A stretch of 64,000 nucleotides of DNA, from assembly GCF_022965805.1 (NCBI RefSeq), contig NW_027331283.1:36001-100000 (forward strand), in the 5' to 3' direction. Each line of letters opens with the position of its first letter. The stretch's first letter is position 1. The notes below the pieces were generated by a model. That model was not told the origin of the DNA. It did no database searches and saw only the letters and a program-made list of their open reading frames with translations. Below are positions 19,846 through 31,397 of this stretch, piece by piece. The DNA comes from Primulina eburnea (taxonomy: Eukaryota > Streptophyta > Magnoliopsida > Lamiales > Gesneriaceae). Both the position numbers and the translations under genes were made by a program.

Positions 19846-22701
19846 GTGCTGACTGTGTATAGAGCTACTGTGGACTGTTATCAGAAGTTTGTGCAGTTTC
19901 GTCCAGTTGAGGGCGACAGTTGGTTTTTCTATGGAGAGGGAGCGCGACCCCCGATGCCTGTGGTTTCTGCTCTGAAAGTCTGTCGTGCTTTAGAGTCGGG
20001 CGGGGAAGGCTACCTTATCTATGCTATTGATTCGTCCGCAGATAGTGTCGGTATCAATGACATTCCAGTGGTTTGCGATTTTTCGGATGTTTTTCCCGAG
20101 GAGATTCCTGGTTTTCCTCCCGTTTGGGAAGTGGATTTCGGCATTGATTTAGTGCCAGGCACGGCACCAATCTCTAGAGCTCCTTATCGTTTAGCTCCAT
20201 CGGAGATGCAAGAATTGAAACAGCAGTTGCAGGATCTTCTTGACAAGGGGTATATTCGACCCAATGTGTCCCCGTGGGGAGCACCAGTTCTTTTTGTCAA
20301 AAAGAAGGATGGTTCTATGCGGCTCTGCATAGATTATCGGCAGTTGAATCGTGCTACGATAAAGAATAAGTATCCGTTGCCACGGATTGATGATTTATTT
20401 GATCAACTGCAAGGTACCTCTGTGTATTCCAAGATTGATTTAAGGTCTGGTTATCATCAGCTTCGAGTTCATCAGGGAGATATATCGAAGACTGCATTCA
20501 GGACCCGGTATGGGCATTATGAGTTTCTGGTTATGCCTTTTGGGGTGACGAATGCACCAGCAGTTTTTATGGATCTGATGAATCGGGTTTTTCGGGAATT
20601 CTTGGATAAGTTTGTTGTGGTGTTTATAGTTGATATCTTAATCTATTCGCATGATCAGCAAAAACACGCACAACACTTAAGGATTATTTTACAGACACTT
20701 CGCGAGAATCAGCTTTATGCGAAGTTGAGTAAATGTGAGTTTTGGATTGACAGGGTTGTATTCCTTGGTCATGTCATTTCTAGCAAGGGAGTTTCAGTTG
20801 ACCCGAGCAAGGTGGAAGCGGTATTGAACTGGTCGCGTCCGACGACAGTAGCCGAGATCCGCAGTTTTCTGGGATTGGCTGGGTATTATCGCCGTTTCAT
20901 TGTCAACTTCTCTCAGATTGCTAAGCCACTCACTCAGCTCACTCGGAAAGATGTTTCATTTGAATGGACATCAGAGTGCGAAGAGAGTTTCTTGGAACTT
21001 CGCAGACGTTTGACATCTGCGCCTGTTTTGGCTTTACCGTCTGGATCTGGTGGTTTCAGTGTTTACACCGATGCCTCTTTACAGGGACTAGGGTGTGTTC
21101 TGATGCAGAATGAGCATGTGATTGCTTATGCGTCGAGACAGTTAAAGCCTCATGAGAAAAACTATCCTGTTCATGATCTGGAATTAGCAGCGATCGTTTT
21201 TGCTTTGAAAATCTGGCGCCATTATCTGTATGGTGAGCGATTTGAGATCTTCACTGATCATAAGAGTTTGAAGTATCTGTTCACTCAGGCTGAGTTGAAC
21301 ATGCGTCAGCGTCGTTGGATGGATCTACTCAAGGATTACGATTGTGAGATCAAGTATCATCCAGGATCTGCGAATCTCACGGCCGATGCTCTTAGTCGCA
21401 AGGTGAGATTATCTGCTCTTCAGACTTGTGCTGTATCTGGGATTATTCAGGATTTCTGTTCGATGGGATTCAATTGTAAGCATCGGAAGGGAACGGAGAG
21501 TATCCGTATAGCTACTATTTTGTCTGAGCCAGTTTTGTATTCTCGGATTAGAGATGCTCAGATGTCTGATTCTAAGATTCAGAAATTAGCTCGGTTGGCT
21601 GATGGAGATAGTACTTCTGGTTTCCACTATAAGTCCGAGGGTCTTTTGTGCTTATCTGGTTGTGTTGTTGTACCGGAAGATGACACTTTGAGGGAGGAGA
21701 TTTTGTCCCAGGCTCATCGTAGCAAGTTGAGTGTTCATCCAGGGAGCAACAAGATGTATAAGGATTTGAGGACTCGATTTTGGTGGAAAGGTATGAAACG
21801 TAATGTTTATCAGTATGTCTCCAAGTGCCTTGTCTGTCAGCAGGTGAAGGCTGAGTATCGACGACCTGGAGGTTTGTTGCAGAATCTTCCTATTCCGGAG
21901 TGGAAGTGGGAGCATATCACGATGGACTTCGTGACTCACTTGCCTATGTCTGTGGGGAATAGAGATGCTATCTGGGTGGTAGTGGATCGACTTACTAAGT
22001 CTGCCCATTTTCTTCCGTATAACAGAGATTTCACTTTCGATCGGATGGCACGGTTGTACATTCAGGAGATTGTACGGTTTCATGGTGTGCCCGTGAGTAT
22101 CGTTAGTGACAGAGATCCTCGATTTACATCTAGATTTTGGGGCAGCTTTCAGCAAGCTTTGGGCACTACCTTGAGTTTGAGTACTGCATATCACCCAGAG
22201 ACTGACGGTCAGTCAGAGAGGACTATTCTTACTCTTGAGGATATGTTGAGATCTTGTGTGATGGATTTCGGGCCAGCTTGGCAGGATCATCTGCCGCTGA
22301 TAGAGTTTGCATACAACAACAGTTTTCATAGGAGTATTGGTATGTCTCCGTTTGAAGCATTTTATGGTCGACGTTGTCGTACTCCTCTGTTCTGGGAAGA
22401 AGTCGGAGAACGACAGGTCGAGGGTCCAGAATTGATTCAGCAGGCCATGGACAAAGTTCTTGTGATCAAACAGCGGATTAAGACTGCTCAGGATCAACAA
22501 GCGAGTTATGCGAACTCCAAGCGCAGACCTCTTCATTTTGATGCAGGCGAGAAAGTGTTTCTCAAGGTATCACCTTTTCGGAGGATTCTGAGATTTGGAC
22601 TCAAGGGTAAGCTATCTCCGAGATTCATTGGTCCTTCTGAGAAAGTGTACAGTGGATCGGATCGTACGAAGTGGATCGGATCGTCCGATCGTTGTCTATA
22701 A
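19846..22701 (+). pseudogene. pol: Family B pol (RT, RNase H, integrase), inactive and fused to LTR
   Basis: A 951-codon open stretch in the same frame as gag encodes RT ([34 protein letters not shown]), RNase H ([15 protein letters not shown], then DHKSLKYLF) and integrase. The integrase keeps the zinc-binding H-H-C-C residues (VHPG...CLVCQQVK) and the D-D-E residues ([25 protein letters not shown]). The RT active site reads FIVDILIY where the family has FIDDIL, so the first catalytic Asp is Val (GTT) and the polymerase should be dead. At about 22640 the frame leaves the integrase C-terminus (PRFIGP) and runs into LTR sequence. The C-terminal domain, polypurine tract and first 269 bp of the 3' LTR are deleted. 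Confidence 0.9.
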
Positions 22702-23609
22702 ATAGAGGCGCGAGGCTTCACTTTTTACTCGCCAATTCCGAGTGTTCCAGAGCGTTTTAGTCGTTTCTGATGGGTTTCTAGTCTTTTCCCGAGGTTTAGG
22801 CACTAGCGGGGAGCTACTGGTTTTGCAGCGGAGCTGTGCTCTAGTTGGGAGCTAGCGGCATCAGTGGGCTGACTACGGACGCAGACTTGATTCTAGGACT
22901 GATTGCTAGGATCTACTGATTTGAGGTACGAAAGTACTATCCGAGATAGCAGGATTGAGTATGCTTTACTATGTGTTGCATGTTTATATGTTGCATTATT
23001 ATCTGTCATATGATGCATGGTTTATTATGCGGCATTTGCATAATCATGTTGAGCCTGACTATTTTTGAGATAGCCTGTTGAGAGGGTGCTCAGCCCTCGT
23101 TTGTTGTGGATGGTTGGACCCCGTTGGCCGACGGTGGTCAGGTCACTGGTATATCCACAGGTTTATTTTGGTATGGGAGCCACCTCCTGGTGCGACGGCG
23201 CAGAGTGCTACATACCTTGACGTCATTTACCTGAGCAGTATTTCGATATACCCAGATCCTGGTATCCAGTACATTTTGCATACATGCATGTCATAGTCTT
23301 GTATACTCATGCTTTCGGTGCTGAGCGTTTTATGCTCACGTCCTCGGTTTATCTCTGTTTTGGACACCCTATTCGATGGGGCAGGTCTCAGGTTGGACGG
23401 TCCAGGAGGGAGTGGACAGGGAGCTGGCAGAGGTTGACCTATAGTTGTTGGTATTTATTCTTGGATTTTAGTTCGATCTGGTTGTTTAAGTATTTTGTAC
23501 TTACGGATTCGATTGGGTTGTATTACTGTTTTTCCGCTGTCTACCTGATTCAGTTTTAAATGTTAATTTAAGTTCTGATTAGTAGGTGATTCTAGATTGG
23601 GTCACTACA
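22644..23609 (+). mobile_element. Family B 3' LTR, 5'-truncated (966 bp)
   Basis: It matches 17471-18445 of the 5' LTR and keeps the TATA box and leader hairpins, but lacks the start of the LTR and most of the palindrome cluster. Both junction sides share GGTCC within 15 bases of the join, consistent with a microhomology-type deletion. TGTGT at 23610-23614 is the right target-site duplication, after which element A resumes. Confidence 0.92.
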
Positions 23610-25866
23610 TGTGTTTTCTGATTTGAACGCATTATTGATATGTATATGCTGAACAAGTACAGATATATTGTAGAATTGTTCCAGAAATGGTAAGATTCAG
23701 ACCAGAGAGGACTGATCAGTGGAGATACCCTAGTAAGAATTCTAGATTTGGAATTCCTTTGATATCTGTATTATATATGACTCGATTAGTACAGAAAGGA
23801 GCAGATTGCATCCTTATGTATTCAGTAGATCCACTGAAATCGAGCCTAGAATTGGCAGATTTGCCAATGATGTATGAGTTGGCTGATGTTTGCCTAGATC
23901 AGATATTAGAAAGATAGATTTCAGAATTGAATTCAGATCAGATACTTATTTTTGTTTTAGAATTCAGTACAGAATGATATTGAGTGTACATAATGATACA
24001 AGATGAATTAAAAGAATATTTGAAAGATCATTATAAATATTCTGAGAATTATGATTCTTGTATACAGAAATTGTTCAGATATGTATTTTGTTTGAAACAG
24101 ATTGTATTCAGAATAGATGATATCTGATGTTAGTATACTGATTGATTTTGAGATAGTTGATATTGTGATCAGTGACTGATCAGATACAGATATCAGAAAG
24201 ATCAGAAATTCGGAAATGTCAGAATTGTCAGATATTGATATTATATGAGTTGACAGATTATCTGATATGATTATGTTTTGAACTGCTGGAGAATTATTGC
24301 TTCTAGATCAGTATTTTATACAGATTGTATTGTTTGGGGAGCATATCATATTTGCAGATGATATATAGCAGTTGATCAGAATGGCATGAAAATTTGATTG
24401 ATTTGCCAGAATCGATAGTATTGTTAGAACTTACAATCCTATATATTTACTAGATTAGTATAGAGTATGGTTATTCTGAATCAGTATTGATACAGATTTT
24501 ATGAACCGTTGAGAGTATATACAGTTCAGCTTGTATCAGAAATGAATTCGAGAATTTCAGCAGTTCAGAAACGTGATCAGAGTGGTCAGAACAGTATTTC
24601 GATAATCAGAGCAGGGTATCGGTCAGAAAAACAGATATGTGATTTGGTATTTTGTATTAGGCTGATTGTGTTATAATATCAGAATGTTTCAGAATTGTAT
24701 AACAGAGTTGATATTTATAATCAGAGCCGAATACCAGGTAGGTATTTTTTTTAAATTTTATTATTAACTGATTTGTTTATACCGAATAGTTTGAAATCTG
24801 AAATTACAGATAGTGTCAGAAATGCATTGTAGTGGATTCAGTGTTCATTTTGCTGACTGAGAATGTATGAGATCTGAACAGACAGGTAGGATATAGACAG
24901 ATTAGGTCAGTCGTGACAGAATTTGTACAAAAATGTTGGCAGAAATCATACTGATAAGTCTGAATCGCTAACAGAAAAAGACAGAAAGATAGAAATCAGA
25001 AGATTATTACAGAATTTGTATATTTCTGAATAGAAATGGGAGTACATTTCTATGGTTTTCGTAATGACATTACAGTCATTTTTCTTAGATTTTGATATGA
25101 TATGATTATGATTGACAGATTTCTCAATCTATATCTATCAGTTTGTACCAGATTTCGTACAAACAGAACTAGATGACATAGATCGATGTCAAAGAAATAA
25201 TCAGATAGATTAGAATATAGAAGTAGATTATATCATATGGTGATTTTGATTGAGATAGCAATTATAGCAGATCATGCCATAAGTTATTTTGCAGATTATT
25301 TACAGATTGACAGACAGTCAGAGTATACTATCCAGATATTGGAAGATATTCAGAGAACTGAAGTGCTGGATGTTAGCACTAGATGATAGTTCATATTGTC
25401 ATTATATGAATTATGGTATAATTATAACTCTCAGATTATCAGATGGGTAATGAGATAGCTATAGACAAGATATTATACAGTGAATACCACAGAATTCTTT
25501 TACAGAGAAAGCAGAACAGAATGAATGTAGTTCAGAATGGACAGACTAAAGCAACCAACGGCGAATGATGATGATTGGTAATTGAAACTAAAGATTATAT
25601 ATGTCCTTGCTTGAGATAAACAGATTTGATAATAGCTGATAGTACTAATACGTCGTGAGCTATAGATTGGTTTATACTGATGTTGTATAACCAGTAATGC
25701 AAGATCGATTCTGTCAGAAGAATTAGAGAAGTATTATGAGATTATATTGGGTGAATTCTTATTCCAGACTGGAATCAGATAGTTGAGTTTTGGTTTAAAC
25801 TCTGTTATGCATTTCTTCCGATATCTCTGAATTGATTGTTATGAGTTCGAGGACGAACTCAGATCT
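23610..25866 (+). pseudogene. Eroded pol of element A
   Basis: Element A resumes with VRFRPERTDQW and then LQKGAD-like and SLELADLPM blocks (open at 23687-23917). These align with residues 491-560 of element D, just before RT. The rest, to the polypurine tract, is AT-rich, dense in TCAGA/CAGAT words and has no long frame. An integrase relic is visible near 25290-25500: a [19 protein letters not shown] stretch reads as LQIDRQSEYTIQILED. The region is about 0.9 kb shorter than the corresponding part of element D. RT and RNase H motifs cannot be recognised by eye. Confidence 0.7.
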
Positions 25867-25880
25867 AAGAGGGGGAGAAA
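25867..25880 (+). other. Polypurine tract of element A
   Basis: AAGAGGGGGAGAAA immediately precedes the TGTAAGGCCC start of the next LTR. It matches the polypurine tracts of D (47321-47333) and C (60774-60787, minus), so plus-strand priming signals are conserved even though pol is lost. Confidence 0.9.
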
Positions 25881-27798
25881 TGTAAGGCCCAAGAATTACA
25901 GAATCGATAATCAAGATTATTAATCGTTATTAATGTGAGACACGGAAGATATGAGAATGCATGTCATGCAATGAGGGAAAGAAAGACTTGAGAAACCAGG
26001 TGTGGCATGATCAGAAAACTAGAATTTAGGAATTCGCATGACCGCACCCGCGGTGCTACACCGCACCCGCGGTATTGGAAGGAGCGCACCCGCGGTCAAG
26101 CTTCGGGAAATCTGGATAGAATCGACGAGACGGGACCGCACCCGCGGTGCATGTATGACCGCACCCGCGGTGCGACGTGCAGAACCAAAAATGATGCCAC
26201 GTTTTGGTTTGCATGCAAGATATATATACACGTGGGGAGCTCGGTTTTCTTCAGATTTTGGAGAGAAATTCGAGAGCTTGGAGAGAACTACACTTTTTAA
26301 GTTAGAATTAAATTTACGAAGAATCCGTGTATCAGAATTCGAATCCGAACGCAGTATCGTGTTCCTCTCGACTCGAGCTACACAAGGACGTAAGTTTTAT
26401 TAAGTTTTGAGATGTTTTGGAAATATGATGTTGTTAGAACTGTATATGTTTCAGATATGGTGTTTTTGCTACCGTAGGTATTGTATAATCGAAGGCAGAT
26501 TTACGAATAGACTGTTTATACAATTGTTATGATTTTCTGAAGATATTGATTTAGAGTGAACACCCGATTGGTATTGTTCTTGATTCAAGAATGGCGAAAT
26601 GATTATTCTCATATGTTTTGAATAGATTATTCGGTATAGTTGTGGAATCAGACTGAGGAAATTATACCATATGTCTGTGTTATGGATTATATATGATATC
26701 AGTAATGTTGAGATTTATAGAGTTACAAGACTGTGTTAGTATGCCGTCGAAACATCAGTATTGATTTAGATTGATCAGATATGATATTGATTGAGATTCA
26801 TTGTTATATTGTTGACTTGAATCAGATTGTATACCGAGTTGAGTATTGATCAGAACAGATTCTGAACTGAGATATATACTGATATTGTATTTATGTGATT
26901 TGTCATTATCAGATTGATATGGACAGATTTGACTTCGAGACTTCGTCTTCGTCAGACCGGGACGACAAAGGTATAATTCATGTGGTCTTGGGATTGCACA
27001 ACTCGATTCAGATTTGATACGAGTTTCCCTAAATCACATACTAGATTGTTAATACATTGATTATGTAATGTCTTGTTTATTGATTTATATTCGAGTCCTG
27101 AGATAGGAGATATTGGCAGATTGGCCAAAACTAGACGTTTCGGTGTATCGACGCATAGGAGCAGATTTGCTATATGTGTAGACCCTCGATACAGAGTTGA
27201 CCGAAGTCTAGGAATAAGACGTACCGTTGCCCCGAGTGGTTGGGTAGGTGACAGACCGTCTTATTCACACCGGGATCCCTAGATTAAAAATGAATCGAGT
27301 CAAGAACTAAATGTGAATACAGATTTGTATTCCTTTGCATGTTTTAGATTTTAATTCATGTTATTCGATTTATGCTATGCTTTTGTACATGATTTCTGAC
27401 ATGGCATGCATACATGTTTTATACTGGGATATGTTCTCACCGGAGTTATCCGGCTGTTGTCGTGTCTGTATGTGTGCATGGCAACAGGTGGGGCAGGATC
27501 AGGGTCACGACGAGGAAGAGAGAGTTGATAGCGTGGTGATGCCGGGTGTAGCAGCAGATTACTAGTAGTTTCTGTTTAGATTTGAACTACTTGTATGTGA
27601 GATTCGAACATTAGTTGGATGTTTGTACTAAACAGATTTGTATGTACATTATGTTGTTTATTTCATTTAAAGACATGTTATGCTTTAGCTATACATTTGA
27701 ATTAATGGTAAAAGCAAATTAGCAAATTTTAACCCACATTTTCGAACAAAGATCCAATTAAATCCCAAAAGAATTGAGTTAGAGCCCGGGTCCCCACA
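25881..27798 (+). mobile_element. Family A LTR shared between two internal regions
   Basis: This 1,918-bp LTR is preceded by a polypurine tract, like a 3' LTR, yet followed by ACAGG and a primer binding site, like a 5' LTR. It therefore closes one element and opens the next. It keeps five palindrome copies (26041-26172), the TATA-like box (near 26219), the structured module (27207-27283) and the abutting hairpins. Confidence 0.93.
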
Positions 27799-27803
27799 AC
27801 AGG

Positions 27804-27816
27804 TGGTATCAGAGCG
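27804..27816 (+). other. Primer binding site of the second family A internal region
   Basis: TGGTATCAGAGCG follows the shared LTR at the same spacing as at 15668. The leader to 28209 is nearly identical to 15681-16073. Confidence 0.88.
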
Positions 27817-28209
27817 ATAGATCCTTTAGATTGAGATAGTAAGAACTGATAGATCTTTTAGACTAAGATAGTAGAGAATGAGCGGGGTAGATTGAATTTT
27901 CTTCCTTGCATGTGATTGCTAGCATGAAATTTATTATAATGTTGAATTACATTATGGGTGCTAGCATGATTTACTGTTTTCCCTATTACATGTTGTTTGT
28001 ATTGGAGTTGATTACAGCATGTAATTGTTAAGCCTGAATCAGAACTGAGTCTCGATCAGAGGTATATGATCAGAGGAGGGCTGAGACTGATTGTATAGAT
28101 TGTGTACTAACCGGTTTGATATTCAGATATACCACCTCGGAGAATTTCAGAAAAGGGCAGTACTTCGACTAAACAGATAGATATATCAGAGAATCAGATA
28201 GAAACACAG

Positions 28210-28489
28210 ATGAAGAGGTTTAAGTCATTTCAACCGCCGATTCTGAAGGGAACTGAGACACCAGCAGATTGTGAGAATTGGCTTGAGGAGACAGAAATGG
28301 TATTTGAATTTCTTGGTCTCACAGATGAGTGTAGAGTTAACCTGATTGAGAACCAATTGCAAGAGACTGCAAGAAGATGGTGGTTACTAACCAAAGGAGC
28401 TTTAGAACAGAGTTGTTCAGTAATATCGTGGAAGATCTTTAAATTTGAATTTTATCAAAGATTCTTCCCTACATCATACAGACAGGACA
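28210..28489 (+). pseudogene. gag: Truncated second copy of family A gag
   Basis: The first ~93 codons match the gag at 16074 (MKRFKSFQPPILKG, ARRWW, FFPTSYRQD). Homology stops at 28489 within the RQDR codons, where unrelated sequence begins. The displaced start codon (ATA at 28129-28131) is shared with the full copy, so both derive from an already altered parent. Confidence 0.9.
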
Positions 28490-28640
28490 CTTTATTTCTA
28501 GTCACTCATTTTGGATATCATTTAGATTGTATCTATTGACATTAATAGCGTAAATAATACAAGTCATTAATTAATACATGTGAAGATTGCACGATGATAA
28601 TTGAATGGTTCTTGCAGGCACTATCATTTGATACCTAGGG
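28490..28640. other. Scrambled breakpoint filler with a copia-LTR fragment
   Basis: Between the truncated gag and the satellite lie about 107 bp of unassigned AT-rich sequence (28490-28596). A stretch at 28597-28640 follows that is the reverse complement of the copia LTR around 33594-33637 (TTGAATGGTTCTTGCAGGCA then CTATCATTTGATACCTAGG). The copia piece and the satellite share CCTAGG at their join. This looks like end-joining repair of a double-strand break with captured filler. Confidence 0.75.
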
Positions 28641-30071
28641 TTGCCTAGGACTTAGATTGTATCTATTTTTGGATTACTTTATGGGCTAAACTTTGCTCAA
28701 TATTGTTGTAATCTACTACTTTTCATCCTCAAACGGATGGACAAACCGAAGTTGTAAATAGAACTTTGGGAACACTTTTGCGTGCTGTTCTTAAAAAGAA
28801 CTTGGAGGTTGCCTAGGACTAAGAAGGGGAGGGATTCTATTTTTGGATTACTTTATGGGCTAAACTTTGCTCAATATTGTTGTAATCTACTACTTGTCAT
28901 CCTCAAACGGATGGACAAACCGAAGTTGTAAATAGAACTTTGGGAACACTTTTGCGTGCTATTCTTAAAAAGAACTTGGATTGACATTTCTATGCACTTT
29001 ATTTTGGGGTTGCCTAGGACTAAGAAGGGGAGGGATTCTATTTTTGGATTACTTTATGGGCTAAACTTTGCTCAATATTGTTGTAATCTACTACTTGTCA
29101 TCCTCAAACGGATGGACAAACAGAAGTTGTAAATAGAACTTTGGGAACACTTTTGCGTGCTATTCTTAAAAAGAACTTGGATTGACATTTCTATGCACTT
29201 TATTTTGGGGTTGCCTAGGACTAAGAAGGGGAGGGATTCTATTTTTGGATTACTTTATGGGCTAAACTTTGCTCGATATTGTTGTAATCTACTACTTGTC
29301 ATCCTCAAACGGATGGACAAACTGAAGTTTTCAATAGAACTTTGGGAACACTTTTGCGTGCTATTCTTAAAAAGAACTTGGATTGACATTTCTATGCACT
29401 TTATTTTGGGGTTGCCTAGGACTAAGAAGGGGAGGGATTCTATTTTTGGATTACTTTATGGGCTAAACTTTGCTCCATATTGTTGTAATCTACTACTTGT
29501 CATCCTCAAACGGATGGACAAACCGAAGTTGTCAATAGAACTTTTGGAACACTTTTGCGTGCTATTCTTAAAAAGAACTTGGATTGACATTTCTATGGAC
29601 TTTATTTTGGGGTTGCCTAGGACTAAGAAGGGGAGGGATTCTATTTTTGGATTACTTTATGGGCTAAACTTTGCTCGATATTGTTGTAATCTACTACTTG
29701 TCATCCTCAAACGGATGGACAAACCGAAGTTGTCAATAGAACTTTGGGAACACTTTTGCGTGCTATTCTTTAAAAGAACTTGGATTGACATTTCTATGCA
29801 CTTTATTTTGGGGTTGCCTAGGACTAAGAAGGGGAGGGATTCTATTTTTGGATTACTTTATGGGCTAAACTTTGCTCAATATTGTTGTAATCTACTACTT
29901 GTCATCCTCAAACGGATGGACAAACCGAAATTGTAAATAGAACTTTGGGAACACTTTTGCGTGCTATTCTTAAAAAGAACTTGGATTGACATTTCTATGG
30001 ACTTTATTTTGGGGTTGCCTAGGACTAAGAAGGGGAGGGATTCTATTTTTGGATTACTTTATGGGCTAAAC
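28639..30071. repeat. Satellite array 2 (about 7 monomers)
   Basis: Same 200/201-bp integrase-derived monomers as array 1. The second unit, near 28798, has lost about 27 bp between CTTGGA and GGTTGCC. The array ends at GGGCTAAAC exactly where the family C LTR begins; the identical junction occurs at 58048/58049. Confidence 0.95.
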
Positions 30072-30700
30072 TGTAATGAACCGTATTCTACACTACTTAA
30101 AATTTTGCGGAAAAATTAAAAATTTTCTTAAATAAAAACATTCATACGGTCGTCACTCAACATTCATAAAAATAAATCTCACAATCATCCGTTACCAATA
30201 AAATTTTGCTAAAAGAAACTGTCTCAAAACGTCTCACGTTCAAATCAAAACATCAGAGTATTTTAAAAATTTGCATAAACATAAACTTGCGGTCCTCGGG
30301 TTTAGCCTGCCACTCAGCCCAAGCCTGGTCCTTGGTCATCACCTCCTGTCTCCTCAACATAGTCACCTGCATCGATCATGTCTAGTGAGTCTAAAGACTC
30401 AACACGTATAAACTGGAATAACGAGTACTACATATTAAGGTCGCATGCAACTTTAAAATAGGACATACATAATTTGAAACTCGAACTTGCGCATTAAAAC
30501 TTGAACATACGTACATACATACTTCGACATGCCATAACTTAAACTTTCATAAACATACTGCATACGTAAACATACATAACTTCATCATTTTGCGTAGAGG
30601 CATGTTTCAAAGCAAGTGACCCATAACGTAAAAGAGCCTGATCAGACTATACCACAGTACTGGGCTGACAGGGACGTATCCACTGCCGCATACATAAGAT

Positions 30701-30837
30701 CCCCGTTCATAATTTAACGGGCTGGTTGGTCCCCGTTCATAATTTAACGCTTTCCAACCACGATCTAACCCGTTCATAATTTAACGGGCGGATTGGTCCC
30801 CGTTCATAATTTAACGCTTTCCAATCCTAACATAATT
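30701..30837 (-). repeat. LTR C hairpin repeats (CCGTTCATAATTTAACGG type)
   Basis: Four copies of CGTTCATAATTTAACG occur in two ~66-bp units. Two copies have CCCGTT/AACGGG arms around an 8-nt AT-rich loop. The other two sit inside wider GGTTGG...CCAACC or GATTGG...CCAATC arms. On the minus (sense) strand they lie downstream of the palindrome cluster, i.e. in the expected leader part. The same array is at 58678-58803. Confidence 0.8.
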
Positions 30838-31133
30838 TGGTCACAAGACATTTAGCATACCTCAAAAACTTAAAATACTTTCTTGCACGTCAACATACTT
30901 ACTTGGCGTTGAGGGATTCGTTGGACTTTGACTGGGGCCGTTGCTGCAACATACTAACATAAACTTGTATACTTAACTCACATAACTTAACGTAGAAATC
31001 ATACTTACTCTCGAGCTCGATCATTACTTAGGACGTTCTAAAATTTCCCATGACACGACCTTGATAGTCCTTGCACTAAATCATGACATCAACCTCTAAA
31101 CAAACTATAATATTTTTCCCAAAAATAGAAGAA

Positions 31134-31397
31134 CACGGACCCCGTACCTACATCCGTGTAGGGGTCTGTGTAGGTACTGGAAGTAGACACCGAAAGGAAG
31201 CAAAGGCACGGACCCCGTGTCAGGGTCCGGGTGAGGGTCCGTGTAGGCACTGGAAAAAGACACTAAGTGAAACCCAAAGGCACGGACCCCGTGCCCTCAT
31301 CCTTGTAGAGGTCCGTGTAGATACTGGAAAAAGACGTCGAGGAGAAAACAAAGGCACGGACCCCGTGTCAGGGTCCGTGTACGGGTCCGTGTACCCA
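31134..31397 (-). repeat. LTR C cluster of CACGGACCCCGTG palindromes (~74-bp units)
   Basis: Four tandem units start at 31134, 31207, 31281 and 31355. Each opens with a CACGG-ACC-CCGTG palindrome (the first ends CCGTA). Most also contain GGGTCCGTG, the reverse complement of CACGGACCC, 20-30 bp later. The second copy of this LTR has the cluster at 59111-59374. This is a different sequence from clusters A, B and D but the same type of architecture. Confidence 0.88.
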
